From Rhodoplanes tepidamans (GTDB taxonomy: Bacteria > Pseudomonadota > Alphaproteobacteria > Rhizobiales > Xanthobacteraceae): a stretch of 64,000 nucleotides of DNA. This document shows, piece by piece, positions 9,211 to 18,286 of this stretch. The DNA lies in contig NZ_JAUSUJ010000020.1 of the NCBI RefSeq assembly GCF_030813915.1, positions 1-64,000 of the forward strand. Direction: 5' to 3'. Below the pieces are notes generated by a model. It was given only the letters and a program-made list of their open reading frames with translations. It did no database searches and had not been told where the DNA came from. The first letter of the stretch is position 1. Each line of letters opens with the position of its first letter. Position numbers and translations under genes: made by a program.

Positions 9211-9275
9211 GCGCCCGAGACCCCGGCCCAGAGAAAAGCCCGGCCGCGAGGCCGGGCTTTTCTGGTCTCGGGCGC
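9211..9275. terminator. Nested bidirectional terminator
   Basis: The inner hairpin has perfect 14-bp arms (9232-9245 and 9250-9263) with loop GCGA, and A-rich and T-rich ends (AGAAAA, TTTTCT) so that it works on both strands. An outer perfect 12-bp inverted repeat, GCGCCCGAGACC (9211-9222) with GGTCTCGGGCGC (9264-9275), encloses it, leaving a 9-nt bulge on the left. It sits between the convergent phasin and TadG-like genes. Confidence 0.9.
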
Positions 9276-9338
9276 TGCTCTCGCCCGAGCGCCGCTCGGT
9301 GGTCCGGGCGGTCCGCCGCGACGGCGGCCGCGCCGCCG

Positions 9339-10628
9339 TCACTTCGCCACGCGCAGCCGGGTGAGCTGGGTGCCGATGGTGTCGAAGGTGGTGATGATCT
9401 GGTTCGCCGAGGTCAGGTAGAAATAGTTGCTGCTGGAGCTGGCGCAGGACTGCAGGAGCGAGGCGCTGCCCTCCATGACCAGGATCGTGTAGATCGTGAT
9501 GCCGGCGGCCTTGGCGGCCGTGCAGGCCGCCTTGGTGCGGGCGTCGATCTTCGAGGTCGTGCTGCTGAAGCGGTTCTGGGTGTTCTCGCCGTCGGTCAGC
9601 AGGATGATGACCTTCTGGTAGTCGTAGTTCGCGTCCTCGGCCGGCGCCGCCAGCGGCGAGCCCTGGGTCAGGGAGTGCCACGCCCACACCAGGCCGATGG
9701 TGATGTTGGTGTTGCCGACCGGAGTCATCTCGTCGATCTTGGTCTTCAGCGTCGTCCAGTCGTAGCTCAACGGCTTCAGCTCGACCGGGCAGGAGCTGTA
9801 CTGCTCTGCCGGGAACAGGGTCGCGGCGGTGCCGATCACCGGCGCCGCGTTGCTGACGTCGTAGTCCTGGTCACGGTCGGTGATGCAGCCGTTCCAGGTG
9901 CTGTGATCGTTGGTTTCGTACTGGGTGCAACTGCCCCGCCTGTTCCAGGCGATGCAGGTCCGGTTGGCGCTGTCCCAGTCGGTCCACTTGACCCAGTTCT
10001 GGGTGTAGTTCGACGAGCCGCCGACATTCACGTCCTTGCTGAACGGAACGATCGAGACGTAGACGTCGCCGGCGTTGGTGGCGGACGCCTTGAGCTGGTC
10101 GATCAGGTTCTTGGCGGCGGTCTTGAGCGCCGTCATCTTGTTCGAGCCCGCCATCGAGCCGGTGTTGTCGAGGGCGAGCGCGACGCGCAGGCGGGTGTTG
10201 CCCCAGGCGGTCGTCGACGACGCCTTCAGGGTCAGGGTCGGGAAGCCGAGAAGGCCCATGAAGCGGGTCTGCATGACCGCCGTCGCGTCGACCACCAGGC
10301 TCGACACCGAGCTCTTGGTGTAGGTCGCGGTGACGCCCGTGATGTTCGCCTCCGGGTGGGTGATGAGGGCCCGGAAATAGGTGTCGGCCTCGGTCTGGAT
10401 CTGGTCCGAGGTCTGGCTCGTCGCCGTCTTCGACACCGCGAGCGCCGCCGAATCCGCGGCCGCCTGCATGTTGGTGCGGATCGCGTTGGCGCGGCTGTAG
10501 TCGATCGCGGCGCCGACCAGGCCGAGCACCGGGATGAGTGTCAGCGCGAACAGGATTGCGACGTTGCCGTCCTCCGCTCCGCGGAACCTCGTCAGGAGCG
10601 ATGACGCCTTGGAAGATTGGCTGCTCAT
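9339..10628 (-). CDS. TadG-like Flp-pilus assembly protein with vWA domain (copy 1)
   Basis: 429 aa. The N-terminus has the TadE/TadG prepilin-like segment, FRGAEDGNVAILFALTLIPV, with one membrane helix and then AAIDYSRANAIRTNMQAAADSAALA, typical of Flp/Tad pseudopilin-like proteins. A vWA domain follows: MIDAS-like LALDNTGSM, later ILLTDGENTQNRF. About 80 residues with four cysteines are inserted in the middle. ATG 10628 is preferred over an upstream GTG at 10643. A paralogue lies immediately upstream in tandem, and both end in TFD.IGTQL..LR.AK. No secretion ATPase, prepilin peptidase or secretin (tadA, cpaA, rcpA) is in the window, so the partner machinery must lie elsewhere or be absent. 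Confidence 0.85.
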   Translation of the reverse strand: MSSQSSKASSLLTRFRGAEDGNVAILFALTLIPVLGLVGAAIDYSRANAIRTNMQAAADSAALAVSKTATSQTSDQIQTEADTYFRALITHPEANITGVTATYTKSSVSSLVVDATAVMQTRFMGLLGFPTLTLKASSTTAWGNTRLRVALALDNTGSMAGSNKMTALKTAAKNLIDQLKASATNAGDVYVSIVPFSKDVNVGGSSNYTQNWVKWTDWDSANRTCIAWNRRGSCTQYETNDHSTWNGCITDRDQDYDVSNAAPVIGTAATLFPAEQYSSCPVELKPLSYDWTTLKTKIDEMTPVGNTNITIGLVWAWHSLTQGSPLAAPAEDANYDYQKVIILLTDGENTQNRFSSTTSKIDARTKAACTAAKAAGITIYTILVMEGSASLLQSCASSSSNYFYLTSANQIITTFDTIGTQLTRLRVAK

Positions 10629-11061
10629 GGTCTCGAACCCCACCGGATCGACACGCCCAGATCGCGCGTCCGGATCGGCACACCCGGTCCGGCGTCCCGA
10701 TCGTTAGCGGTCGAGATCAAACCAATGCCTAATTTGAAACAAGAAAGCCGGCCCGATCGGGGGCTGGGGGCGGTTCCGGCCGAAACAGCGCGAAAGACGG
10801 TTTACGGCTCGTCACCGGGATCGCCGAAAACGGCCCTTGACAGCGCCGCGGAGCGCCGTGGAGCCGCGGTTCGGCCCGTTGCGGGTGCGTGGAGGTCCGA
10901 CGGGAGCGTCGGGCCTCGGTCGGGGCCCGTGCGGGCGCCGAGGGGTGGGGCGGGTGGAGGAGGGCGCGCGGGACGAGGGGCGCGGGCCGATTCCGCCCCG
11001 CCGCAGGGAACGGCCGGCGGCCGGCGGCGCCCGGCGGCCGGGCGGCGGTAGCGCCGCCGGC
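10629..11061. promoter_or_regulatory. Intergenic region between tandem TadG-like genes
   Basis: 433 bp with no supported gene. The left part, about 10700-10750, is less G/C-rich and should hold the leftward promoter of copy 1. The rest is dense G/C. A perfect 7-bp hairpin, GGCGGCG-GTAG-CGCCGCC, lies at 11041-11058 directly after the stop of copy 2 and could stop its transcripts, which suggests the two genes are separately transcribed. Confidence 0.45.
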
Positions 11062-12342
11062 TTACTTCGCCAGGCGCAGCTTGGAGAGCTGGGTGCCGAT
11101 CGCGTCGAACGTGGTGACGAGCTGGTTCGCCGAGGTGAGATAGAAGTAGCGGCTCGAGTCGGTCGCGCAGGTCTGCAGCAGCGACGCGTTACCCTCCATC
11201 ACCAGCACCGTGTAGAGCGTGATGCCGGCCGCCTTGACGTTGGCGCAGGCCTTCTCGGTGCGCGCGTCGACCGCGGTCGACTGGCTCGAGCCGTTGCCGT
11301 TCCAGCGGTTCTGGGTGTTGAGCCCGTCGGTGAGCAGGACGATGACGTCCTGGTACTCGTAATCCGGATCCTTGGCGGGGGCGGAGAGCGGTGCGCCGGT
11401 GGTCAGCGCGTGCCAGCCCCATACCAGGCCGATGGTGTTGTTGGTGCTGCCGTTCGGCGTCATCGCGTCGATCTTGGCGGTTAGCGCCGTCCAGTCGTTG
11501 CTCAGCGCCATCGCCGCGGTGGTGCAGTAGCCGTACTGCTCGGCCGGGAACTTGACGCTCGAATCGGGCGCCGTGTTGAGAACGTCCCAGTTCTGGTCGC
11601 GGTCCATGACGCAGCCGTTCCAGGTCGAGTGCGCCTTGGGCGTCCACTTGCCCCCGTTGGCCACGCAGCTCGACTGCTTGGTGTAGCTCGACTTGGTGCA
11701 GGTGCCGTTCAGCGTGTCCCAGATGGTGAAGTCCACCCAGTCCGGGATGGTCTCGCCCGGCTTGACGTTGACGTCCTTGCTGTAGGGGATGATCGCCACA
11801 TAGACGTCTTCCGCCACCCGCGCCGCGTTCTGGAGCTGGGTGATCAGGCTCTTCGACGCGGTCTTGAGCGCCGTCATCTTGCCCGAGCTCGCCATCGAGC
11901 CGGTGTTGTCGAGCACCAGGGCGACGCGCAGGCGGGTGTTGCCCCAGACGGCGGTCGCGCTCGCCGCGACCGGCAGCTCCGAGAACCCCATCAGGCCCAT
12001 GAAGGTGGTCTTGACCGTGCCGGTGCCGCTGATGACGAGCTGCGAGCCCTTGTTGCTCGTGTAGGAGCTCGTCAGCGCGATGTTCTGGACCTCCGGTCGT
12101 AGGAACACCGCATTGAACAGGGTCGTGGCCTTGCCCGTGATGGCGCCGGAGGCGAGCGTCTCGGTGTCCTTCGACAGGGCCAGGACGGTCGAATCCAGGG
12201 CGGACTGCATCGCGCTGCGGGCCGCCGCGGCGCGCGAATAGTCGACCGCGGCTCCCACCAGGCCGGTCAACGGAATGATCGACAGGGCGAACAGTGGCAC
12301 GACGCTGGCGCGCCGGTCACGGATGAACCGCTGGAATGGCAT
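11062..12342 (-). CDS. TadG-like Flp-pilus assembly protein with vWA domain (copy 2)
   Basis: 426 aa, clearly paralogous to the gene downstream. It has FIRDRRASVVPLFALSIIPL with a single N-terminal helix, AAVDYSRAAAARSAMQSALDSTVLAL, the vWA strand LVLDNTGSMASSGKM, VIVLLTDGLNTQNRW, and the shared C-terminus YFYLTSANQLVTTFDAIGTQL. The region around the central cysteine-containing insert (TCTKSSYTKQSSCVANGGKW) differs from copy 1, as expected of diverged surface parts. ATG 12342 (MPFQRF) is chosen; an upstream in-frame start would add 17 atypical residues. Likely an inner-membrane/periplasmic pilus or adhesion accessory protein. Confidence 0.84.
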   Translation of the reverse strand: MPFQRFIRDRRASVVPLFALSIIPLTGLVGAAVDYSRAAAARSAMQSALDSTVLALSKDTETLASGAITGKATTLFNAVFLRPEVQNIALTSSYTSNKGSQLVISGTGTVKTTFMGLMGFSELPVAASATAVWGNTRLRVALVLDNTGSMASSGKMTALKTASKSLITQLQNAARVAEDVYVAIIPYSKDVNVKPGETIPDWVDFTIWDTLNGTCTKSSYTKQSSCVANGGKWTPKAHSTWNGCVMDRDQNWDVLNTAPDSSVKFPAEQYGYCTTAAMALSNDWTALTAKIDAMTPNGSTNNTIGLVWGWHALTTGAPLSAPAKDPDYEYQDVIVLLTDGLNTQNRWNGNGSSQSTAVDARTEKACANVKAAGITLYTVLVMEGNASLLQTCATDSSRYFYLTSANQLVTTFDAIGTQLSKLRLAK

Positions 12343-12807
12343 CGCGCACCGCCAGGTTGGAGATTCCCCCCGCCATACTTGCCGGGCACCCATTCACGTT
12401 CGGTTCAACAGCTGCCGAATTTTCGCCGGTTTCCCTTCGTGTGCTGTTAACCAGGATCGGACCGTGCGTCGCTGCGTCGCCCAGATCGGCGGGGTGCTCC
12501 GCCGCGACCGGATCGTCGCACCCTGTCGTCGCACCCTGTCGTCGCCCCGGTCGCCGCGCCGTCTCGACCGGTTCGCCATGTCCGGCGTCGCGGGGGCGGC
12601 CGGGCCGGGCGTCCGGACGGGAGCCGCCGGTGCACCCGGTTCCCCTCCGCCCGGGGGGCCGAACCGGGGTGGACGGACGGTACGACCGGCTGGTGGCGAA
12701 GCGGGGCGTTGCTTATTATTTATGCTCCGGGGCCGCGCTGGGCTGCGGCATGCTCTTCGGTGCCCGTCCCGAACGGGGCCGGCCCCTTCCGTACCCGAAA
12801 CGAGACC
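12343..12807. promoter_or_regulatory. Divergent TadG-like/clpS promoter region
   Basis: 465 bp without a convincing gene. Two perfect 13-bp direct repeats, GTCGCACCCTGTC, lie end to end at 12515-12540, followed by a decayed third copy. A short A/T-rich patch, TTGCTTATTATTTATGC at about 12709-12725, is the likeliest promoter position for clpS-clpA. Confidence 0.4.
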
Positions 12808-13209
12808 ATGACGGCCTGCTCGAACGACTTTCTCCGCGATTCCGCGACCCGGTGCGCAGCGACGCCGCCGGAGGCGGCCAATGGCGACCGCAAGCGCCGC
12901 CAGGACCCCACGGGCCCGGGCACGGCGGTCATCACAAAGACGAAACCGCAGACCAAAAGACCGAACCTTTACCGGGTGTTGCTGCTTAACGACGACTACA
13001 CCCCGATGGAGTTCGTCGTGCACGTGCTGGAGCGCTTCTTCAACAAGGACCGGGAGGCCGCGACCCGCATCATGCTCCACGTGCACCATCACGGCATCGG
13101 CGAGTGCGGAATCTTCACCTACGAGGTGGCCGAGACCAAGGTGACCCAGGTGATGGACTTCGCCCGCAAACACCAGCATCCTCTCCAGTGCATAATGGAG
13201 AAGAAGTGA
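12808..13209 (+). CDS. clpS: ATP-dependent Clp protease adaptor ClpS
   Basis: N-end-rule adaptor that delivers proteins with Leu/Phe/Tyr/Trp N-termini to ClpA(P). The 133 aa include an extended N-tail of about 50 residues and then the ClpS core: [20 protein letters not shown] (substrate-pocket N/D residues), [18 protein letters not shown] (pocket His and ClpA-contact His) and [15 protein letters not shown]. The start ATG 12808 (MTACSND) is chosen; upstream frame is non-conserved. It lies 67 bp before clpA, the usual alphaproteobacterial order. Confidence 0.96.
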   Translation: MTACSNDFLRDSATRCAATPPEAANGDRKRRQDPTGPGTAVITKTKPQTKRPNLYRVLLLNDDYTPMEFVVHVLERFFNKDREAATRIMLHVHHHGIGECGIFTYEVAETKVTQVMDFARKHQHPLQCIMEKK

Positions 13210-13276
13210 ACCGGCACCACAGGAACCAGGACGCCACAGACCGGGACGCGGCAGACCAGGACAGGACGAGACACTG

Positions 13277-15757
13277 ATGCCCACCTTCTCGCGCAGCCTC
13301 GAGCAGTCGCTCCACCGGGCGCTCGCGCTGGCCAACGAACACCGCCACGAATACGCGACGCTCGAGCACCTGCTGCTCGCCCTGGTCGACGACCAGGACG
13401 CGGCTGCCGTGATGCGGGCGTGCAACGTCGACCTCGAGAAGCTGCGGCGCAACCTCGTCGCCTACATCGAGTCCGAGCTCGAGAACCTGGTCACCGACGG
13501 CACCGAGGATTCCAAGCCGACCGCCGGCTTCCAGCGCGTGATCCAGCGCGCCGTCATCCACGTGCAGTCCTCCGGCCGCGAGGAGGTGACGGGCGCCAAC
13601 GTGCTCGTCGCGATCTTCGCGGAACGGGAGAGCCACGCGGCCTATTTCCTGCAAGAGCAGGAGATGACCCGCTACGACGCGGTCAACTACATCAGCCACG
13701 GGATCGCCAAGCGGCCGGGGCTCACCGAGGCGCGACCCGCGAGGGGGGCGTCGGAGGAGGATTCGGACGGCGCCAAGCCGAACGAGGACACCAAGAAGAA
13801 AGGTGACGCCTTGGAGGCTTACTGCGTCAATCTCAACAAGAAGGCGCGCGAGGGCAAGATCGACCCGCTGATCGGCCGCGACGGCGAGATCAGCCGCACG
13901 ATCCAGGTGCTGTGCCGGCGCCAGAAGAACAACCCGCTGTTCGTCGGCGATCCCGGCGTCGGCAAGACCGCGATCGCCGAGGGCCTGGCGCGCCGCATCG
14001 TCCACGGCGAGGTGCCGGACGTGCTCAAGGGCGCGACAGTGTTCGCCCTCGACATGGGCACGCTGCTCGCCGGCACGCGCTACCGCGGCGACTTCGAGGA
14101 GCGCCTCAAGCAGGTGATCAAGGAGATCGAGGCGTATCCCAACGCCATCATGTTCATCGACGAGATCCACACGGTGATCGGCGCCGGCGCGACCTCGGGC
14201 GGTGCCATGGACGCGTCGAACCTGCTCAAGCCGGCGCTCGCCGCCGGCACGGTGCGCTGCATCGGCTCGACGACCTACAAGGAGTACCGCCAGTACTTCG
14301 AGAAGGACCGGGCTCTGGTGCGGCGCTTCCAGAAGATCGACGTCAACGAGCCGACGGTCGCCGACTCCATCGAGATCCTCAAGGGGCTGAAGCCGTACTT
14401 CGAGGACTACCACAAGCTCAAATACACCAACGAGGCGATCAAGGCGGCGGTCGAGCTGTCGGCCCGCTACATCCACGACCGCAAGCTGCCCGACAAGGCG
14501 ATCGACGTGATCGACGAGTCGGGCGCGGCGCAGATGCTGCTGCCCGAGCACCGGCGCAAGAAGACGATCGGCATCAAGGAGATCGAGACCACCATCGCGA
14601 CCATGGCACGGATCCCGCCGAAGACCGTGTCGAAGGACGACGCCGTGGTGCTGTCGAACCTCGAGGAGAACCTCAAGCGGGTCGTCTACGGCCAGGACAA
14701 GCCGATCGAGGCGCTCTCCGCGTCGATCAAGCTCGCCCGTGCCGGCCTGCGCGAGCCGGAGAAGCCGATCGGCTGCTACCTGTTCTCGGGCCCGACCGGC
14801 GTCGGCAAGACCGAGGTGGCCAAGCAGCTCGCGGCGACGCTCGGCGTCGAGCTGATCCGCTTCGACATGTCGGAGTACATGGAGCGGCACACGGTGTCGC
14901 GCCTGATCGGCGCACCGCCCGGCTATGTCGGCTTCGACCAGGGCGGCCTCCTGACCGACTCGGTCGACCAGCATCCGCACAGCGTGCTGCTGCTCGACGA
15001 GATCGAGAAGGCGCATCCGGACCTCTACAACGTGCTCCTGCAGATCATGGACCACGGCAAGCTGACCGACCACAACGGCAAGCAGGTCGACTTCCGCAAC
15101 GTGATCCTGATCATGACCACGAACGCCGGCGCGGCGGACCTCGCCAAGGCGGCCTTCGGGTTCCACCGGCAGAAGCGCGAGGGCGACGACGCCGAGGCGA
15201 TCAACCGGCTGTTCGCGCCCGAGTTCCGCAACCGGCTCGACGCCACCATCGCGTTCGGCCATCTCGACGAGTCGATCATCGCCAAGGTGGTGGAGAAGTT
15301 CGTCCTCCAGCTCGAGGCGCAGCTCGCCGACCGCGACGTCACCATCGAGCTCTCGGACGAGGCGTCGAACTGGCTGATCGTGCGCGGCTACGACCAGCAG
15401 ATGGGGGCGCGGCCGATGGCCCGCGTCATCCAGGAGTACATCAAGAAGCCGCTCGCCGACGAGGTGCTGTTCGGCAAGCTGAAGAACGGCGGCCATGTTC
15501 GGGTGATCGTCACCAAGGACGAGGCGACCGGGGAGAAGCTCGGCTTCGAGTTCCTCGACGGGCCGATCACGCCGAAGCCCGAGAAGGTGCCGGCCCCGCC
15601 CAAGGCGCGCCGCAAGCGCGGCGGCGGAGGAGGCGGCGGCACCCGGCGAGCCAAGCCGTCCGGCCCCAAGGGGGAGGGCGGTCCGCCCTCCGGCGGCAAC
15701 GGCTCCGGCCCGGGCGGCAAGGGCTCGGTGCCCAAGGTGCCGCTGGTCAAGGCCTGA
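13277..15757 (+). CDS. clpA: ATP-dependent Clp protease ATP-binding subunit ClpA
   Basis: Hexameric AAA+ unfoldase partner of ClpP. The 826 aa contain a Clp-N double repeat (residues 1-145), AAA domain 1 with Walker A GDPGVGKT (224-231) and Walker [14 protein letters not shown], and AAA domain 2 with GPTGVGKT (505-512) and [13 protein letters not shown]. It also has the ClpP-docking I/LGF loop region ([13 protein letters not shown]) and a D2-small domain. The last 60 residues form an unusual Lys/Arg/Pro/Gly-rich tail with a run of seven glycines, beyond the normal ClpA end. It is co-transcribed with clpS. A G/C hairpin follows the stop. Confidence 0.97.
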   Translation: MPTFSRSLEQSLHRALALANEHRHEYATLEHLLLALVDDQDAAAVMRACNVDLEKLRRNLVAYIESELENLVTDGTEDSKPTAGFQRVIQRAVIHVQSSGREEVTGANVLVAIFAERESHAAYFLQEQEMTRYDAVNYISHGIAKRPGLTEARPARGASEEDSDGAKPNEDTKKKGDALEAYCVNLNKKAREGKIDPLIGRDGEISRTIQVLCRRQKNNPLFVGDPGVGKTAIAEGLARRIVHGEVPDVLKGATVFALDMGTLLAGTRYRGDFEERLKQVIKEIEAYPNAIMFIDEIHTVIGAGATSGGAMDASNLLKPALAAGTVRCIGSTTYKEYRQYFEKDRALVRRFQKIDVNEPTVADSIEILKGLKPYFEDYHKLKYTNEAIKAAVELSARYIHDRKLPDKAIDVIDESGAAQMLLPEHRRKKTIGIKEIETTIATMARIPPKTVSKDDAVVLSNLEENLKRVVYGQDKPIEALSASIKLARAGLREPEKPIGCYLFSGPTGVGKTEVAKQLAATLGVELIRFDMSEYMERHTVSRLIGAPPGYVGFDQGGLLTDSVDQHPHSVLLLDEIEKAHPDLYNVLLQIMDHGKLTDHNGKQVDFRNVILIMTTNAGAADLAKAAFGFHRQKREGDDAEAINRLFAPEFRNRLDATIAFGHLDESIIAKVVEKFVLQLEAQLADRDVTIELSDEASNWLIVRGYDQQMGARPMARVIQEYIKKPLADEVLFGKLKNGGHVRVIVTKDEATGEKLGFEFLDGPITPKPEKVPAPPKARRKRGGGGGGGTRRAKPSGPKGEGGPPSGGNGSGPGGKGSVPKVPLVKA

Positions 15758-16096
15758 CCTCGCGCCGGCCGGCGACTCGTCCGGGCGCGAATGCTCCGGG
15801 GCGCGAATGCGAGACGAGACTGACCGACCGCCCCGGCTCGCCGGGGCGGTCGCGCGTTCAGGGGGGCGTTCGGGGCCGGGGTCGGGGGACTTGGTGGCGC
15901 GCCGGCGCGGCGCGCCGGAACGGTGGCGCCTGAACCCGTCAGCCATGTCTCCGAACGGGTGTCCGCCATGTCCTCGGACCGAACATGGGGCCGGCCCGCC
16001 CCGTCGCGTCCGGTTCGAGGCAGGCGTCGCCCGTCCGCATAGCCCGATGGCACGAAGCCGATTGCGCGGCGCCATCGGCTGTGGGACAGAGCCCCT
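15758..16096. terminator. clpA downstream region with hairpin
   Basis: 339 bp between clpA and azlC. A perfect 11-bp hairpin, GACCGCCCCGG-CTCG-CCGGGGCGGTC, occupies 15826-15851 and probably ends clpSA transcripts, although no T-run follows. The rest, to 16096, holds no supported gene and should contain the azlCD promoter. Confidence 0.6.
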
Positions 16097-16834
16097 ATGG
16101 CTGAACACGAACAGGGGTCCGGCGGCTCGCCCGTGAAGGCGGGCTTCGTCGCAGGCTGGAGCGCCGGCAGCGTCTCGGTCTTCCAGCTCGTCCTGATCGG
16201 CACCTATATCAGCATCGGCGCGCTCGCCCACGATCTCGGCTTCCCGATCGCCTGGGTGGTGCTCTCGACCCTGATCGTGTGGGCGGCGCCCGCCCAGGTC
16301 ATCATGATCTCGGCGCTGGCGGCCGGCGCGCCGCCCTTCGAGGTGGCGATCGCCGTGACGCTGACCGGCGTGCGGCTGCTGCCCATGGTGGTGGCGCTGC
16401 TGCCGATCCTGCGCACCCGCGCGTCGAGCTTCGCCGGCGTGCTGCTCGCCGCCCACTTCACGGCGGTGAGCATGTGGATGGAGTCGCTGCGCCTGGCGCC
16501 GCGCCGTCCGGTGGAAGAGCGCATCGCCTTCGCCAACGGCATCGGCACGGCGCTGATCGGCGGGGCGACCATCGCCACCGTGGCGGGCTACTATTTCGCC
16601 CGGGTGCTGCCGGAGCCGCTGGTCGCCGGGCTCTTGTTCCTCACCCCGATGTCGTTCCTGGTCTCGGTCGCCCGCGCCAGCAAGATGATCTCGGACCGCA
16701 TCGCCGCCGTCGCCGGGCTGGTGCTCAGTCCGCTCCTGGTGGTGCTCGGGGTCGGCCTCGACCTGATGTGGACCGGGCTGATCGGCGGCACCGCCGCCTA
16801 TCTGGTGCGGCGCGCCGTGAGGGCCCGGGCATGA
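16097..16834 (+). CDS. azlC: AzlC-family branched-chain amino acid exporter subunit
   Basis: Large subunit of the two-component AzlCD (YgaZH-type) exporter of branched-chain amino acids and analogues. The 245 aa have about seven membrane helices. Conserved family blocks include WAAPAQVIMISALAAG, the conserved charged TGVRLLPM and GLLFLTPMSFLVSVARA. The 4-bp overlap ATGA with azlD shows coupled translation. Substrate (Val/Met/Ile or azaleucine) cannot be read from sequence. Confidence 0.92.
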   Translation: MAEHEQGSGGSPVKAGFVAGWSAGSVSVFQLVLIGTYISIGALAHDLGFPIAWVVLSTLIVWAAPAQVIMISALAAGAPPFEVAIAVTLTGVRLLPMVVALLPILRTRASSFAGVLLAAHFTAVSMWMESLRLAPRRPVEERIAFANGIGTALIGGATIATVAGYYFARVLPEPLVAGLLFLTPMSFLVSVARASKMISDRIAAVAGLVLSPLLVVLGVGLDLMWTGLIGGTAAYLVRRAVRARA

Positions 16835-17166
16835 CCGAGCTGTGGCCGTACGTGCTGCTGGTGCTGGTCGGCTTCCTGCCGAACGAGGTGTGGCGCTGGC
16901 TCGGCGTGGTCTTCGCGCGCGGCCTCGACGAGACCTCCGAGGTGCTGGTCTGGGTGCGGGCGGTGGCGACCGCGATCCTCACCGGCGTCGTCGCCAAGAT
17001 CGTCGTGTTCGCGCCCGGAGCGCTCGCCGGGGTGCCGCTGTGGGTGCGGCTCGGCGCCGCCGGAATCGGCTTCGCGGCGTTCCTGATCGCCCGCCAGTCG
17101 GTGTTCGCCGGGGTGGTCTCCGGAACGCTCGCCCTGATGGCGATCGATCTCCTCGTCGGCCGCTGA
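16831..17166 (+). CDS. azlD: AzlD-family exporter small subunit
   Basis: 111 aa with four predicted membrane helices (TELWPYVLLVLVGFLPNEVW; AVATAILTGVVAKIVVF; AGIGFAAFLIARQSVFAGV; a last helix at the C-terminus). Size, topology and position directly after azlC identify the small AzlD/YgaH-type partner. The start ATG 16831 overlaps the azlC stop. Confidence 0.9.
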   Translation: MTELWPYVLLVLVGFLPNEVWRWLGVVFARGLDETSEVLVWVRAVATAILTGVVAKIVVFAPGALAGVPLWVRLGAAGIGFAAFLIARQSVFAGVVSGTLALMAIDLLVGR

Positions 17167-17257
17167 GCCCGGGGCGGGCTGCCGCGCTTCGCATCGCCAC
17201 GCTTTCGTGCGACAGAGCAGGTCCGGGGAGGGGCCCTGGAGGGACCCGAGAGGAACC

Positions 17258-18286
17258 ATGCGGTGCATCGTTCCTGTCCTGCTGCTCGCCGCGCTGGCCG
17301 CCTGGCCGGCGGCGGTCGCGGCCGCCACGGAGGCGCCGGCGCCGCCCTCCGCCGGGCCGGAGCCGCCTGCCGCGCCGCCGGCCGGTCCACCGGCCGGTCC
17401 ACCGCCGCCGCCCGCGGCGGCCGCTCCCGCTGCGGCCACGCCGGAGAGCCCGGCCGCCGCCGCACCGTCGGGCGGTGCCATGGACTCGATCTGCCTGATC
17501 CTGGAATCGGCGGCGGCCGCCAACGGCCTGCCGCTGTCCTTCTTCGCCCGGCTGATCTGGCAGGAGAGCCGGTTCCGGCCGCATGTCGTCGGGCCGATGA
17601 CGCGGCGCGGCCATCGGGCGCAGGGCATCGCCCAGTTCATGCCCTACACGGCGGAGGAGCGCGGCCTGCTCGATCCGTTCGACCCGGTGGCGGCCCTGCC
17701 CAAGTCGGCCGAGTTCCTGGCGGAGCTGCGCGAGAGCTTCGGCAATCTCGGGCTGGCGGCGGCCGCCTACAATGCCGGGCCGCGGCGGGTGCGCGACTGG
17801 CTCGCCGGCAAGGGCACGCTGCCCGGCGAGACGCAGCGCTATGTCCGCGCCATCACGGGCCTGTCGCCGGACGACTGGGCGGCCGCCGGCCGCTCCGGGA
17901 AGGACGGCATCGCCGAGAAGACCTCGTGCGCGACGCTCGCGGCGCTTCTGGGGAGCGAGCCGACCATGTTCCTGGGCGAGCTCGAGCGGCGCGTCCGCGA
18001 GGGCGCGGCGAAGCCGTGGGGAGTCCAGCTCTCCGCCGGCTTCTCGCGCGCCAAGGTGCTCGCGGCCTATGCCCGGATCGAGCGCCGGTTCCGCGACGAG
18101 CTCGACGGCCGCGACCCGATGATCATCCGCACTCTGCTGCGCAGCCGCGGCTCCAGTGCCTTCTATCAGGTGCGGGTCGGCGCCGAGACGCGCGTCGCGG
18201 CGTCGGGACTGTGCGCGACGCTGTCGAAGAAGGGCGGCGCCTGCATGGTGCTCAGGAACTCGCGCGGCGTCACCGAGACGCCGTGA
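17258..18286 (+). CDS. Secreted lytic transglycosylase (SLT domain)
   Basis: Periplasmic murein-cleaving enzyme. The 342 aa have a signal peptide (MRCIVPVLLLAALAAWPAAVA), a Pro/Ala-rich spacer to about residue 80, then a family-1-type SLT fold: FFARLIWQESRFRPHVVGPM, in which the Glu of QES is the expected acid catalyst, QGIAQFMPYTAEERGL, and AAAAYNAGPRRVRDWL. A C-terminal region of about 130 residues containing CATLAALLG and a cysteine pair is found in Hyphomicrobiales homologues. ATG 17258 has GAGAGGA upstream. The 3' end overlaps the convergent transporter gene by 17 bp. Confidence 0.92.
   Translation: MRCIVPVLLLAALAAWPAAVAAATEAPAPPSAGPEPPAAPPAGPPAGPPPPPAAAAPAAATPESPAAAAPSGGAMDSICLILESAAAANGLPLSFFARLIWQESRFRPHVVGPMTRRGHRAQGIAQFMPYTAEERGLLDPFDPVAALPKSAEFLAELRESFGNLGLAAAAYNAGPRRVRDWLAGKGTLPGETQRYVRAITGLSPDDWAAAGRSGKDGIAEKTSCATLAALLGSEPTMFLGELERRVREGAAKPWGVQLSAGFSRAKVLAAYARIERRFRDELDGRDPMIIRTLLRSRGSSAFYQVRVGAETRVAASGLCATLSKKGGACMVLRNSRGVTETP

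Noticed and set aside
12515-12540. 13-bp direct repeat as a CRISPR or iteron array
   Set aside because: Only two perfect copies with no spacers and no associated genes; probably a simple local duplication.
13115-16456. Open frame of over 1,100 codons antisense to clpA
   Set aside because: It mirrors the coding strand of clpA and lacks any family motif. High G+C leaves few stop codons in antisense frames.
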